Source: Halobacillus halophilus DSM 2266 (GTDB lineage: Bacteria > Bacillota > Bacilli > Bacillales > Halobacillaceae). From it: 64,000 nucleotides of DNA. Each line of letters starts with the position of its first letter. Position 1 is the first letter of the stretch. Below are positions 1 through 8,240 of the stretch, piece after piece. The translations under genes and the position numbers were made by a program. The notes beneath the pieces were generated by a model that saw only the letters and a program-made list of their open reading frames with translations, was not told where the DNA came from and did no database searches. The stretch is from contig NC_017668.1 of assembly GCF_000284515.1 (NCBI RefSeq), positions 3,720,001 through 3,784,000 on the forward strand. Direction: 5' to 3'.

Positions 1-204
1 TTGAAGGAAGTGGACTTAGCCCGGCACTTCTGAGGTAGTTGTCGTTCTTACCACCAGGCATGCTAACTATTTTCAAAAACCATAAAAACCTCTCTCTTGT
101 AAGGGTATCCATCGATCGCTCGTGGATACCCTTTTTTTATTGTTCTGTAACAAAAAAAACCACTGGCCTGCGGGGCAGCGGTTTATATGACTTCACACTT
201 CTTC
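1..204. other. Left edge with no recognisable gene
   Basis: No gene could be identified here. Two plus-strand frames close early (stops ending at 33 and 38), so the 3' end of an upstream plus-strand gene may lie at the edge. The strong plus-strand terminator at 101-138 fits that. The frame and product cannot be decided from so few codons. Confidence 0.4.
101..138 (+). terminator. Rho-independent terminator of an upstream plus-strand unit
   Basis: An 11-bp perfect stem (101-111 with 123-133, AAGGGTATCCA / TGGATACCCTT) is followed by a T run on the plus strand. There is no T run on the minus-strand side, so it does not serve the convergent gene at 205-903. Confidence 0.85.
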
Positions 205-903
205 TTATTTTCTTACTCGAATTCGCACTTCACTCATTAGCTCATCTTCATTAGAAGTGATGAATGCATCCACAATCTGACGGATAAGAAAGGGACCTTC
301 GGGATGATACCCTCTCGTTTTCACATACTCTAATAATTCCTCATATAAGGAGGTTTTAATACTATTTCTAGTATAAAGAGCTGCATACATTCCTTCTTTT
401 AGTAACATTGTTCGGTCAGCGGTGATTTGCGGTTCTTCTGCAATGATGGTGTATATCCCTTCATATTCGGGAGGGTCTTCAACTCCCAGGTTTTCCAAAG
501 ACCTTATCAATCCAATACTCCCTGCCATTGAAGGAGAAAGTCCAGCTTCATATATTCTATTTTGAATGATCGCATTCATGTCATCGCTGGTCTTAATTTT
601 GCCTTCATTTTCAATGAGTTTTGTTTCAGAAAAATATTGAATCCTTGGCTGGTTTATATAATTAGTACGTGCTGCTTGCTTTAAGGATTGAATTTTTCTA
701 TGCAGCTGTTCATTTCTTCTGGAAAGTTCATTGATTTTGTCACAATTCACCTGTTCTTGTCTTTTTAACCCGTTTATATAATCCTCTAATGTATGTTTCC
801 TACCTGATGCGGGCATCGTCTCGGGTTCTTCTTCGTTTGAAGAAAAGGGTTTAATAGGATTGTTATAGAATTCTGAATTATGATCTATACTGCGTTTCTC
901 CAC
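205..903 (-). CDS. GyrI-like effector-binding protein lacking a DNA-binding domain
   Basis: Protein of 232 residues. Residues 38-80 are a charged, coiled-coil-like helix, and residues about 85-232 resemble the GyrI-like ligand-binding domain found at the C terminus of MerR-type regulators such as BmrR (late motif GYHPEGPFLIR, then an acidic stretch and a terminal beta strand). The usual N-terminal MerR helix-turn-helix is absent: the first 35 residues are polar and low-complexity. The GTG start has a good AAAGGGGGTGG ribosome site, so this is not simply a 5'-truncated gene. It may bind a small hydrophobic ligand or a partner protein, but the function is unknown. Repeat element A begins about 180 bp upstream. 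Confidence 0.6.
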   Translation of the reverse strand: MEKRSIDHNSEFYNNPIKPFSSNEEEPETMPASGRKHTLEDYINGLKRQEQVNCDKINELSRRNEQLHRKIQSLKQAARTNYINQPRIQYFSETKLIENEGKIKTSDDMNAIIQNRIYEAGLSPSMAGSIGLIRSLENLGVEDPPEYEGIYTIIAEEPQITADRTMLLKEGMYAALYTRNSIKTSLYEELLEYVKTRGYHPEGPFLIRQIVDAFITSNEDELMSEVRIRVRK

Positions 904-1080
904 AATTCCACCCCCTTTAGGTTAGTATTCTCACTCTCTACTATATCCATAATCTAGTACCATTTATACGGACCACATCTAAAAAACACTAACAATTTAC
1001 AATTGCTACACTTCACTAACTTAGACCAGCTTTCCTTAAATATAGGCCTGGTTATATCTCCATATTGATAGTTACACTAA

Positions 1081-1828
1081 AGCTCCCATTACTTGAAGAC
1101 TCAGTTTCGAGATAAATCGGGTCCTTTGCCAAAAAAGGGGAAGGCGGCTACGGAAACAACTCGCTTTCCTGCGGGGGAACTGGCAAGCCTCCGCGGTCGT
1201 TTCACTCCCTGTGGGGTCTCGCCTAGCTCCTTCTCCCGCGGGAGTCTCGTCGTTTCCTCCGCCACCCCAACGACCTCTAGTGAACGGACCCTTACAATAG
1301 GAGACAGGAACCATACTGTATCTGCCTCAAATGCTTCTAGTAAGGGTTGCTACACGCAAACAAACAACCAAAACCAGGGGTGGATTATAGATGCTCCTTG
1401 GTCATTGGAAGGCGATTATGCAGAGATTTCGGACTCTCCATGATTGCAAAGGGGCGGAAGGGAACGGCGAAGACTCCTAGGTTAAAAGCGGAAGCACCTT
1501 GGTTAGCGGCGTATGGACTGGACTGAGCTGGCGGAGATAAAGAAAACACGAAGAGCGGAGCGATTCGATGTTGCCTTATCGTACAGAAGTGAGGGAAGTC
1601 TCACTAGACGCTAGGTGCTGGAGCTGGATAGCACTCCATATCGTTTATGTTCTGATATTTGATTAAGATTAAAAAAGTGTAAGAACGGGATGAACATGAT
1701 CGGTGAGATCCCGGAAGGCGTAGCCTGAGGAAGCTCACCACATGCCCACGGAAAGCGAGCCGTTCCCTGGAGCCACTTCTCCATCCAATTTCTCGAAACT
1801 GAGTCTTCAACTAAACGGCCCTATAGCT
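1081..1828 (-). repeat. Repeat element A (large modular non-coding repeat, reversed)
   Basis: About 750 bp bounded by inverted ends carrying GAAGACTCAGTTTCGAGA (left) and its complement (right). The outer flanks differ: an R end (AGCTCCCATTA) at 1081 and an L end (GGCCCTATAGCT) near 1816-1828. No credible coding sequence lies inside; open frames exist but have no homology or ribosome sites. It carries module M3 (about 1478-1686), which is also present in elements C and D. It has empty versions of sites filled elsewhere: palindrome CTCCCGCGGGAG at 1233-1244 and GGAAACAACTCGCTTTCC at 1152-1169. Read from its L end it runs on the minus strand, opposite to C and D. The L end lies about 55 bp from the cls terminator. 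Confidence 0.85.
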
Positions 1829-1875
1829 TAATAAGTATTTTATGAAAAATCAGCCATAACGTTTATTGGAAAGAA

Positions 1876-1915
1876 ATAAAAAACCAACAGCCCCTCGCAT
1901 GCAAGGGGCTGTTGG
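1876..1915 (-). terminator. Terminator of cls
   Basis: A 12-bp stem (1884-1895 with 1904-1915, CCAACAGCCCCT / AGGGGCTGTTGG) is followed on the minus strand by TTTTTTATTTC. It lies 30 bp past the cls stop codon. Confidence 0.9.
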
Positions 1916-1945
1916 TCGATTCTTATCTATATAATCCGTGCAGAC

Positions 1946-3388
1946 TTATAATATTGGGGAAAGCAGCCTCGCAATAGCCTCCTTGAAGCGAATCCATTTG
2001 GAGCGCGATTGATATAACTTACTCGTAAGCTCGGTAGATTCGGTTAAATCTTCATGAAAACGATCGCTTAAAGCCTTGGCAATATTCGGATGGTAAACAA
2101 AAGCATTCGCTTCAAAGTTCAAACGGAAACTTCGCACATCAATATTAGCGGTACCGACAGAAGCAATATTACCATCCACTACAATAGTTTTAGCGTGTAA
2201 AAAGCCTTTTTGATAAATATAGATTTTTGCGCCTGCATTCAGCATGTCCCCTATATTAGAAAATGTAGCCCAATAAACAAAAGGATGATCTGGCTTATTT
2301 GGGATCATAATTCGAACATCCACACCTGAAAGCACCGCTATTCTAAGGGCATCGAGAAGACTGTCATCTGGTATGAAATAAGGGGTCTGGACGTACACAT
2401 ACTCTTTTGCGGACAAAATCATTTTAATGTATCCGTGTTTAATCTGTTCCCATTCCGAGTCAGGTCCGCTGGAAACGATCTGAACTCCCGTGCTTCCCTT
2501 TGGTTCCGCCTGATAATATCGATCTTCGTAAACAATGTCTTTTCTTGAAGCCTGGTTCCAGTCAAGAATAAATCTGGTCTGCATGTTACTGACCGCATTC
2601 CCTTCGACCCTCAAATGGGTGTCTCTCCAGTAACCGAACCTTTTGTTAAAACCTAAATATTCATCCCCGATATTAAATCCGCCAATATAACCTATTTTCC
2701 CGTCTATTATGGCTAATTTACGATGATTACGGTAATTTATTTTCAGGTTCACTTTTGGAATAAAAGAAGGAAAAAAAGATTCTACTTCAACCCCGGCATC
2801 CCTTAGTCTTTTTACGAACTTCCTTTTAAGTAATCTAGAGCCCATGTCATCATACAGAAGCTTCACTTCTACATTCTCTTGAGCTTTTCGTATCAATACG
2901 TCGGCCAGGCGGGTACCCAGTTTATCATCCCTCACAATATAATAAAGCAAGTGAATATGGTCTTGAGCACTTTCAATATCCTGAATCAGAGCATGGAACT
3001 TTTTTTGTCCATCCGTAAATACTTCTACTTCATTATTATCTGAATAAAGAGCATCATTATTTTTTAAATGTAAGTAAATAAGATCTTCATATGGAACAAT
3101 ATCCGGATGGTTGATTTCTAAACGGCCTTCTTTTATAGCTTGCAGCTGATCCTGTACAGCGGCTAACAACCCCAAACGGCTCTTCTTATCCCATGTAAAT
3201 ATTTCTTTATTACTTAAGCGTCTTCCAAAAATTAAATAAAATATAAATCCTGCTATAGGTAAAAACAAAAGCACCATCAACCAGGCCCATGTGGCACTTG
3301 CATCCCTGCGCTCTAAAAAGATGATGGCTAAAGCCAAGAGGACGTTTAAACCTAATATAATACTTAAAATATATGGGATAATATTCAC
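1946..3388 (-). CDS. cls: Cardiolipin synthase
   Basis: Condenses two phosphatidylglycerol molecules to cardiolipin at the membrane. The protein has about 480 residues, normal for the bacterial ClsA type. Two N-terminal membrane helices (residues about 5-60) precede two phospholipase-D HKD motifs: HRKLAIIDG near residue 222 and HAKTIVVDG near residue 400, each followed by a conserved Gly/Asn region. I chose the GTG at 3388 because AAGGTGG sits 8 bases before it; GTG codons at 3397 and 3400 overlap that ribosome site. Cardiolipin synthases matter in salt-stressed Bacillaceae, so this fits a halotolerant host, but that link is inference. The terminator is at 1876-1915. niaR lies upstream on the same strand after 130 bp. 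Confidence 0.95.
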   Translation of the reverse strand: MNIIPYILSIILGLNVLLALAIIFLERRDASATWAWLMVLLFLPIAGFIFYLIFGRRLSNKEIFTWDKKSRLGLLAAVQDQLQAIKEGRLEINHPDIVPYEDLIYLHLKNNDALYSDNNEVEVFTDGQKKFHALIQDIESAQDHIHLLYYIVRDDKLGTRLADVLIRKAQENVEVKLLYDDMGSRLLKRKFVKRLRDAGVEVESFFPSFIPKVNLKINYRNHRKLAIIDGKIGYIGGFNIGDEYLGFNKRFGYWRDTHLRVEGNAVSNMQTRFILDWNQASRKDIVYEDRYYQAEPKGSTGVQIVSSGPDSEWEQIKHGYIKMILSAKEYVYVQTPYFIPDDSLLDALRIAVLSGVDVRIMIPNKPDHPFVYWATFSNIGDMLNAGAKIYIYQKGFLHAKTIVVDGNIASVGTANIDVRSFRLNFEANAFVYHPNIAKALSDRFHEDLTESTELTSKLYQSRSKWIRFKEAIARLLSPIL

Positions 3389-3517
3389 TTGGTTCACCAC
3401 CTTTTTTCGTCAAAAACCATTGCTCATCAACTATATCATATTTGGATTTATTCACTATACGAAAAAGAGATATGCTGATCACACTCTAAGCATACCTCTT
3501 TTCCTTGTATATCCACA

Positions 3518-4081
3518 TTAATTTTTCATTAAAATGCCCGCTTGCCATAGAGCCTCTTCAGCTTCATCTAGTGCTTCCCTGCTGTCTGCTGAGATCGTGT
3601 GGGTATGAATGCCATCGGTCAATTCCAACAGAAATGAGGCATTTGTAGATTGGACCTCGTCAATAAATTTCTTAACATCACGCCGATTTGAAATTCTAAG
3701 CTGGGCAGTTAAATCTCCGTAGATGGGATGCTCTACTACGACTTCGTATACATGCACTCCATGATCTACAAGAATATTAAGCTCCTCTTCCGTTTGCTCT
3801 GCGTTATGCTGACATACAATGGTCCTTTGATAAGCCAGACTTTCCTTGTTATCGGTCATATACATATAGCCCTGACTCGTAGCTACTATGGGTTCATTCC
3901 TTGCTTTAAGTAAAGAAACGTCCCCTACAATGACTTGCCTTGTAACGTTCATCTCTTCTGCAAGAGAACTACCAGTAATGGGCTCTTTTGTCTGCTTCAA
4001 TAAGGATAAAATATGCTCTCTTCTCTCACTTGCTTTCATTTTCTTAGAGGATGGGCTCATATAGACGGCTCCTTCATGCAA
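3518..4081 (-). CDS. niaR: NiaR-type niacin-responsive transcriptional repressor
   Basis: Protein of 187 residues, close to the family length (about 180 in B. subtilis NiaR/YrxA). An N-terminal helix-turn-helix (residues about 18-75, with VTRQVIVGDVSLL) is followed by a 3H domain with spaced histidines in the motifs VEHPIYGDL and DGIHTHTIS. Known members repress NAD biosynthesis and niacin uptake genes when nicotinate is bound. An ATG eight codons in is a possible alternative start. It lies 54 bp after sacA on the same strand. The only NAD-related gene seen in this window is the nicotinamidase at 63116-63664. Confidence 0.85.
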   Translation of the reverse strand: MHEGAVYMSPSSKKMKASERREHILSLLKQTKEPITGSSLAEEMNVTRQVIVGDVSLLKARNEPIVATSQGYMYMTDNKESLAYQRTIVCQHNAEQTEEELNILVDHGVHVYEVVVEHPIYGDLTAQLRISNRRDVKKFIDEVQSTNASFLLELTDGIHTHTISADSREALDEAEEALWQAGILMKN

Positions 4082-4135
4082 TCTTCGTTTTCTTATTGTA
4101 GCATAAGTTAAACTTTCACTGGTAGAGCTTCAAAA

Positions 4136-5596
4136 TTATGAAAATGTAAAGCCGCTCAGCTTCCATTGCTCAATGGAAAAGCTGCTTTCTCCAAGTGAAG
4201 TGAAGAGAATATCTTCTTCTTCAGGCTGAGGAAATATCCTTGAAGTGAAAACTTCCTCTCCATTATTCACAAAGATTTCAAGGGCAGACTGATCAATAAA
4301 TAAATGTAGATTTCTTAGTCCTTGTGGAAGCTCTACTCTGCGGAATTCCGTCTTTTCCCTATTTTCCAGATGCGGTCTGGATAAGGTAAGGATTCCATCT
4401 TTATAACTAATAGCAGCATACTGAAATAATTCAACAGCAAATTGATCTTCAATCTGTTCAAATTCGAGATTCAGTTCTGTTGCTCTTCCTCCAATACCTC
4501 GCACGGCTTTTTGATCATTTTCAATCGTAATAGAAGCATGGATAAGAGCCGGTCCTCTCATCTCCTTCAGCTCATTAACTGGTTTCTGGATAATTTGCTC
4601 CCCATTCCAGGTCAGTTCCCTCGGCAGTGTTAAACAATGAACCCACTGCTTCTCTACAGTAGGGTGTGCTTGTTCATACTGGTCAGGGACACCCATCCAG
4701 CCAATAAGAATTCGGCGGCCCTGCTCATCCAAAGTTGTCTGGGGAGCATAGAATTCAAAACCACGGTCCAGTTCATGGAAAGAACCATGTTCAAGCTTAG
4801 GCTTTTCATAATTAAGTTTCCCAGCGAAGTATCCACTTTGATACGTATTGGCGTAGTTCATTCCTTCCTCTTCTAAGCCTTGAGGAGAAACCATTAATAT
4901 ATCCTGATCTCCGAGCTCAAAAATGTCGGGGCATTCCCACATAAAACCGAATTCATCAAGGTTGTTTTCCAAACTTCCTGTAACAGGGCCGAGGTGTTTC
5001 CAGTCGTATAAATTTTCTGATTGAAATAAGACAGCTTTTCCTTGGAGGTCTTTACTTTGAGCTCCAATTACCATGTACCAGTGCTCTCCATTTTTCCACA
5101 CTTTAGGATCTCTAAAATGAGCTGTGTACCCTTCTGGAAGTTCAGCAATTACTCCCTGCTTTTCAAAGTTTACACCATCATCTGACACGGCAAGACATTG
5201 ATAAGCCTCACGATTTCCTTCTTCATCCTTTACATTCCCTGTATAGAATAAATAGAGCCGATCATTGTGAGAAACTGCACTGCCTGAATAGACACCATTT
5301 TTGTCATACCAGTCAGAAGGAGTTAAAGCTATATCTTCATGTACCCAGTTAACAAAGTCTTTCGAAGTGTAATGTCCCCAAAATTTCGCTCCATGGCCTG
5401 TATCAAAAGGCATCCACTGATAAAATAAATGATACGTCCCCTTCCATTGAACAAACCCGTTTGGATCATTCAGAAGCCCAACCGGCGGCATGTGATGGAA
5501 GAGCAGACGGTATGGATCAGACTCTACCTCTTCTTTATACTTATCTATTTCTGCTGCTGCTGCCTGGCGCAGTTCCTGATCTCTTTCAGCCATCAA
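4136..5596 (-). CDS. sacA: Sucrose-6-phosphate hydrolase (GH32)
   Basis: Cleaves sucrose-6-phosphate to glucose-6-phosphate and fructose in the cytoplasm. The 486 residues match the family length. The five-bladed propeller begins near residue 34 with LLNDPNGFVQW, whose Asp44 is the nucleophile. FRDPKVW (stabilising Asp) and WECPDIF (acid/base Glu) follow near residues 160 and 220. The C-terminal beta-sandwich ends in the FTSRIFP region. No signal peptide is present, as expected for the phosphorylated substrate. The start lies 9 bp downstream of fructokinase, so the two are almost certainly co-transcribed. No sucrose-specific EIIBC is present in this window. Confidence 0.95.
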   Translation of the reverse strand: MMAERDQELRQAAAAEIDKYKEEVESDPYRLLFHHMPPVGLLNDPNGFVQWKGTYHLFYQWMPFDTGHGAKFWGHYTSKDFVNWVHEDIALTPSDWYDKNGVYSGSAVSHNDRLYLFYTGNVKDEEGNREAYQCLAVSDDGVNFEKQGVIAELPEGYTAHFRDPKVWKNGEHWYMVIGAQSKDLQGKAVLFQSENLYDWKHLGPVTGSLENNLDEFGFMWECPDIFELGDQDILMVSPQGLEEEGMNYANTYQSGYFAGKLNYEKPKLEHGSFHELDRGFEFYAPQTTLDEQGRRILIGWMGVPDQYEQAHPTVEKQWVHCLTLPRELTWNGEQIIQKPVNELKEMRGPALIHASITIENDQKAVRGIGGRATELNLEFEQIEDQFAVELFQYAAISYKDGILTLSRPHLENREKTEFRRVELPQGLRNLHLFIDQSALEIFVNNGEEVFTSRIFPQPEEEDILFTSLGESSFSIEQWKLSGFTFS

Positions 5597-5605
5597 AAAA
5601 TCCTC

Positions 5606-6547
5606 CTAATTCAAATAATCCTCAACTTCTTTTTTTGTAGGTAAAGCGGTCATTGCTCCTTTTGTTGAAGCAGCCAAAGCTCCTGATACGCTTGCAAAAC
5701 GAGTGATGTCTTCCAATTCTTTTAACGACAGCTGTTCAACCGTACCATGCTCACTCAGTTGGTACAGCAATCCAGAAACAAAGGCATCTCCAGCTCCTGT
5801 CGTATCTACTGATTCGACTTTCATAGCAGGGACCTGAGTATGACCTTCCGCTATATAAACGTGACTTCCCAGCGCTCCAAGTGTTACGTAAAGGACAGGA
5901 ATATCATACTTTTGTAATTTTTCCACACCCATTTCAATATCAGATTCCCCAGTTAGAAACTCCAGTTCTTCTTCTGATATTTTAACGAGGTCTGCTTCAC
6001 CCATCATGGATAGAATGGTTTCTCTTGCTTTTTCTTCTGAACTCCATAACCCCAGTCGCAGATTGGGATCATAAGAAACCATCAATCCTTTTTCTCTCGC
6101 CTTCTTTACCGCAGTTTTGGTTGCTGTTTTAGAAGGTTCATCTATCATGGAGATCGAACCAAAGTGAAGCACATTGTGGTTCTCAAATATTGCTTCATCT
6201 ACTTCCGACTCTTCAAGAAAACGATCAGCGCTCGGATTGATATAAAAATCAAAGCTGCGTTCGCCTGACTGGTCCAGTGTAACAAAAACGACGCCCGTAC
6301 GCGTATCTTGTGTTAAATACATATATTCTGTACTGACCCCGTAATCATTCAGGGTCTTTTTCAGGAACTTACCGAGTACATCATCTCCTACTTTACCTAG
6401 AAATGAAGATCTAGCTCCTAAACGGGCTAGTCCAACGGCTACGTTTGCTGGAGCTCCTCCGGGACTCTTTTGAAAGTTAATATTTTCATTATCTAGTGGT
6501 ATGAAGTCGATTAAAGCTTCTCCAAGAGTAATAACACCTTTATTCAA
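5606..6547 (-). CDS. scrK: Fructokinase (PfkB family)
   Basis: Phosphorylates the fructose released from sucrose-6-phosphate by the neighbouring SacA. PfkB signatures are the N-terminal ITLGEALIDFIP, the substrate-binding GGAPANVAVGLARLG near residue 35, and DTTGAGDAFVSGLLY near residue 245 with the catalytic Asp. I chose the TTG at 6547, about 7 bases after AAAGGGCG, giving 313 residues as usual. A longer open frame to 6610 lacks a ribosome site and adds non-conserved sequence. sacA follows after 9 bp. A terminator at 6686-6712 separates this gene from the EIIA gene upstream. Confidence 0.92.
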   Translation of the reverse strand: MNKGVITLGEALIDFIPLDNENINFQKSPGGAPANVAVGLARLGARSSFLGKVGDDVLGKFLKKTLNDYGVSTEYMYLTQDTRTGVVFVTLDQSGERSFDFYINPSADRFLEESEVDEAIFENHNVLHFGSISMIDEPSKTATKTAVKKAREKGLMVSYDPNLRLGLWSSEEKARETILSMMGEADLVKISEEELEFLTGESDIEMGVEKLQKYDIPVLYVTLGALGSHVYIAEGHTQVPAMKVESVDTTGAGDAFVSGLLYQLSEHGTVEQLSLKELEDITRFASVSGALAASTKGAMTALPTKKEVEDYLN

Positions 6548-6685
6548 TATAAGCACGCCCTTTCTGTATATAAAAAAGACCAGGTTCTTCCATTCACTCC
6601 CCTGATCCAATCTTTTAATTATTATACCTTCAATTCTGCCTTTCTTTCCATTCTCTCATTAATAAATTCAAGTATATACATAAAA

Positions 6686-6712
6686 AAACCTAAAGCAAAG
6701 TGCTTTAGGTTT
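6686..6712 (-). terminator. Terminator of the EIIA gene
   Basis: Perfect 12-bp stem (6686-6697 with 6701-6712, AAACCTAAAGCA / TGCTTTAGGTTT) followed by TTTTATG on the minus strand, 13 bp past the EIIA stop. Confidence 0.9.
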
Positions 6713-6724
6713 TAGTCGATGTTC

Positions 6725-7219
6725 TTATTTTGTTTGAAGAGTTGCTATTTTTGTTTCTCCTGCACTTGCCGTGTCAGAATAAGAAGGATCAAAGCTCTCA
6801 ACAGCATCATCAAAGTTCGTAATAATTACGGGTGTGATAGAACTTTTGGCTTTCTCCTCTACAAGTTGAGGGTCGAATGTGATGAGGTGATCTCCAGCAT
6901 TCACTTTGTCACCAGTTTTTACATGACCTTCGAAGCCTTCACCTTCCATACTAACGGTTTCCAGTCCAATATGAACTAACACTTCCACACCTGATTTCGT
7001 TTTAATTCCAACGGCGTGGTTGGTAGGGAAGATTTGTACGATCTCCCCACTAATTGGGCTGACTACTTTTCCATCTGTAGGCTGAATCGCAACACCATCA
7101 CCCATCATGCGCTGACTGAATACAGGATCATCTACTTCGTCCAATGAAACAACTTTTCCGTTCAATGGAGCAACTAATTCTTCCTCTACACTTTTTTTAC
7201 CAAATAAATTCTTTAACAA
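6725..7219 (-). CDS. PTS glucose-family EIIA protein, stand-alone
   Basis: Soluble phosphocarrier of the PTS glucose superfamily, passing phosphate from HPr to an EIIB domain. The 164 residues form one EIIA-Glc domain. The two active-site histidines are present: His68 in FPTNHAVGIK and His83 in LVHIGLETVSMEG. I chose the TTG at 7219 because GGAAGGGTG lies just upstream. Its context, ahead of scrK-sacA, suggests service to sucrose uptake, but it has its own terminator. It could also serve the trehalose permease at 60380-61789, whose operon EIIA is broken; cross-service by a glucose-type EIIA is known for B. subtilis TreP. Confidence 0.9.
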   Translation of the reverse strand: MLKNLFGKKSVEEELVAPLNGKVVSLDEVDDPVFSQRMMGDGVAIQPTDGKVVSPISGEIVQIFPTNHAVGIKTKSGVEVLVHIGLETVSMEGEGFEGHVKTGDKVNAGDHLITFDPQLVEEKAKSSITPVIITNFDDAVESFDPSYSDTASAGETKIATLQTK

Positions 7220-7396
7220 TATCTTCACCCTTCCTTTACCGAATAAAAATACTTTCTCATTATACAATTGGTAGTCTACTATTGAAAGTGAAGCTAATTG
7301 TATTTTTCCCTAGATTACTATCAATAAACTCATCATTGAACTTTCATCAAAAAAAAGCTTTTAAAACTTTAATATAATAAGCGAATTAATAAACTA

Positions 7397-8178
7397 AAGG
7401 GCTGGATTGTGGAAGACTCGATTTCGAGATGATTGATTATGCTGAAGGTCCTGCGGGGGACGATTCGCTTTCCGGCCCTGCACGACGCAGGGTCGTTCGA
7501 CGTTGCCACACGACGTGGCGATCTTAGTCGAACATCCCATGTGCTGAGCCTCCTCGAGCAAGCTCTCCGGGGTCTCACCGATCATGTTTATCCCACAGGA
7601 GTCTTCATCGTCCCCCTCCGGACCTTGCCAAATCAGAAGCTCGAAACCCCTCCAAACACCACCTGCGTGATGAGGAATTAGACCATGTGGTTCTGTACCT
7701 ATTTCAGGATATAACGATCCGCAATAGCCTGTCATAAAAGCATTTAATACAGATTAAGGAAGAGAATCTTTCTCTTCTGGAAGGGTACGTTTTTATTAAT
7801 CATGTTGGGTTGGTGGGGAGATGGCGAGACTCCCATAGGAGAAGGGACTAGGTGAGATCCCGCAGGAAGTGAAACGAGCGAGGAAGCTCATGGTAAAAAG
7901 GAGGATCGACTAAAGTCGCCACATCCTGTGGCAACGTCGATCGACCCTACGTCGTGTAGGGCCATAGGAAAGTGTCCAAATGTGGAATCACCCCGATAGA
8001 CACGAACAGCATAAGCCGAGCATCAAAAGGACGGTGGTCTTTCCGTCCGTTGATGAACGGCTTATGTCTCGAGTGTCTGGGTGATGGAACAAGACGAGTT
8101 ATTTCCCCACCAACCCTTATCCACCTAAGGTAACGGACCCATTTATCTCGAAATCAATTCTTCAACTAACGGGAGCTT
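7397..8178 (+). repeat. Repeat element B (large modular non-coding repeat)
   Basis: About 780 bp. The left end (AAGGGCTGGATTGTGGAAGACTC...) and right end (...ATTCTTCAACTAACGGGAGCTTA) match the L and R ends of elements A, C and D with a few changes. It holds two inverted copies of module M4 (7474-7533 and 7904-7963), each made of short GC-rich hairpins with five-base loops. It also holds module M2 (about 7968-8115), a long imperfect hairpin. The M3 site is empty here (CCCACAGGAGTC near 7592-7603). No convincing gene lies inside. The right end is about 35 bp from the terminator of the methionine gamma-lyase gene. Confidence 0.85.
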
Positions 8179-8206
8179 AGCTGGAAGATTAACTGGGGAT
8201 TTGAAA

Positions 8207-8240
8207 CAAAAAAAGAAACGGAGTATTACGTCCGCTTCTT
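8207..8240 (-). terminator. Terminator overlapping the methionine gamma-lyase stop
   Basis: Stem 8213-8222 with 8231-8240 (AAGAAACGGA / TCCGCTTCTT) and a T run on the minus strand. The right arm lies inside the last codons of the gene. Confidence 0.8.

Noticed and set aside
1-60. Start of a minus-strand gene running off the left edge (frame from 59)
   Set aside because: There is no ribosome site before the ATG, and the plus-strand terminator next to it argues for a plus-strand gene ending here.
1072-1810. Open frames of 68-116 codons inside repeat A
   Set aside because: They read through repeat modules and lack ribosome sites and known homology.
7369-7735. Overlapping open frames on both strands in repeat B
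   Set aside because: All three run through structured repeat sequence on opposing strands; none has a start signal.
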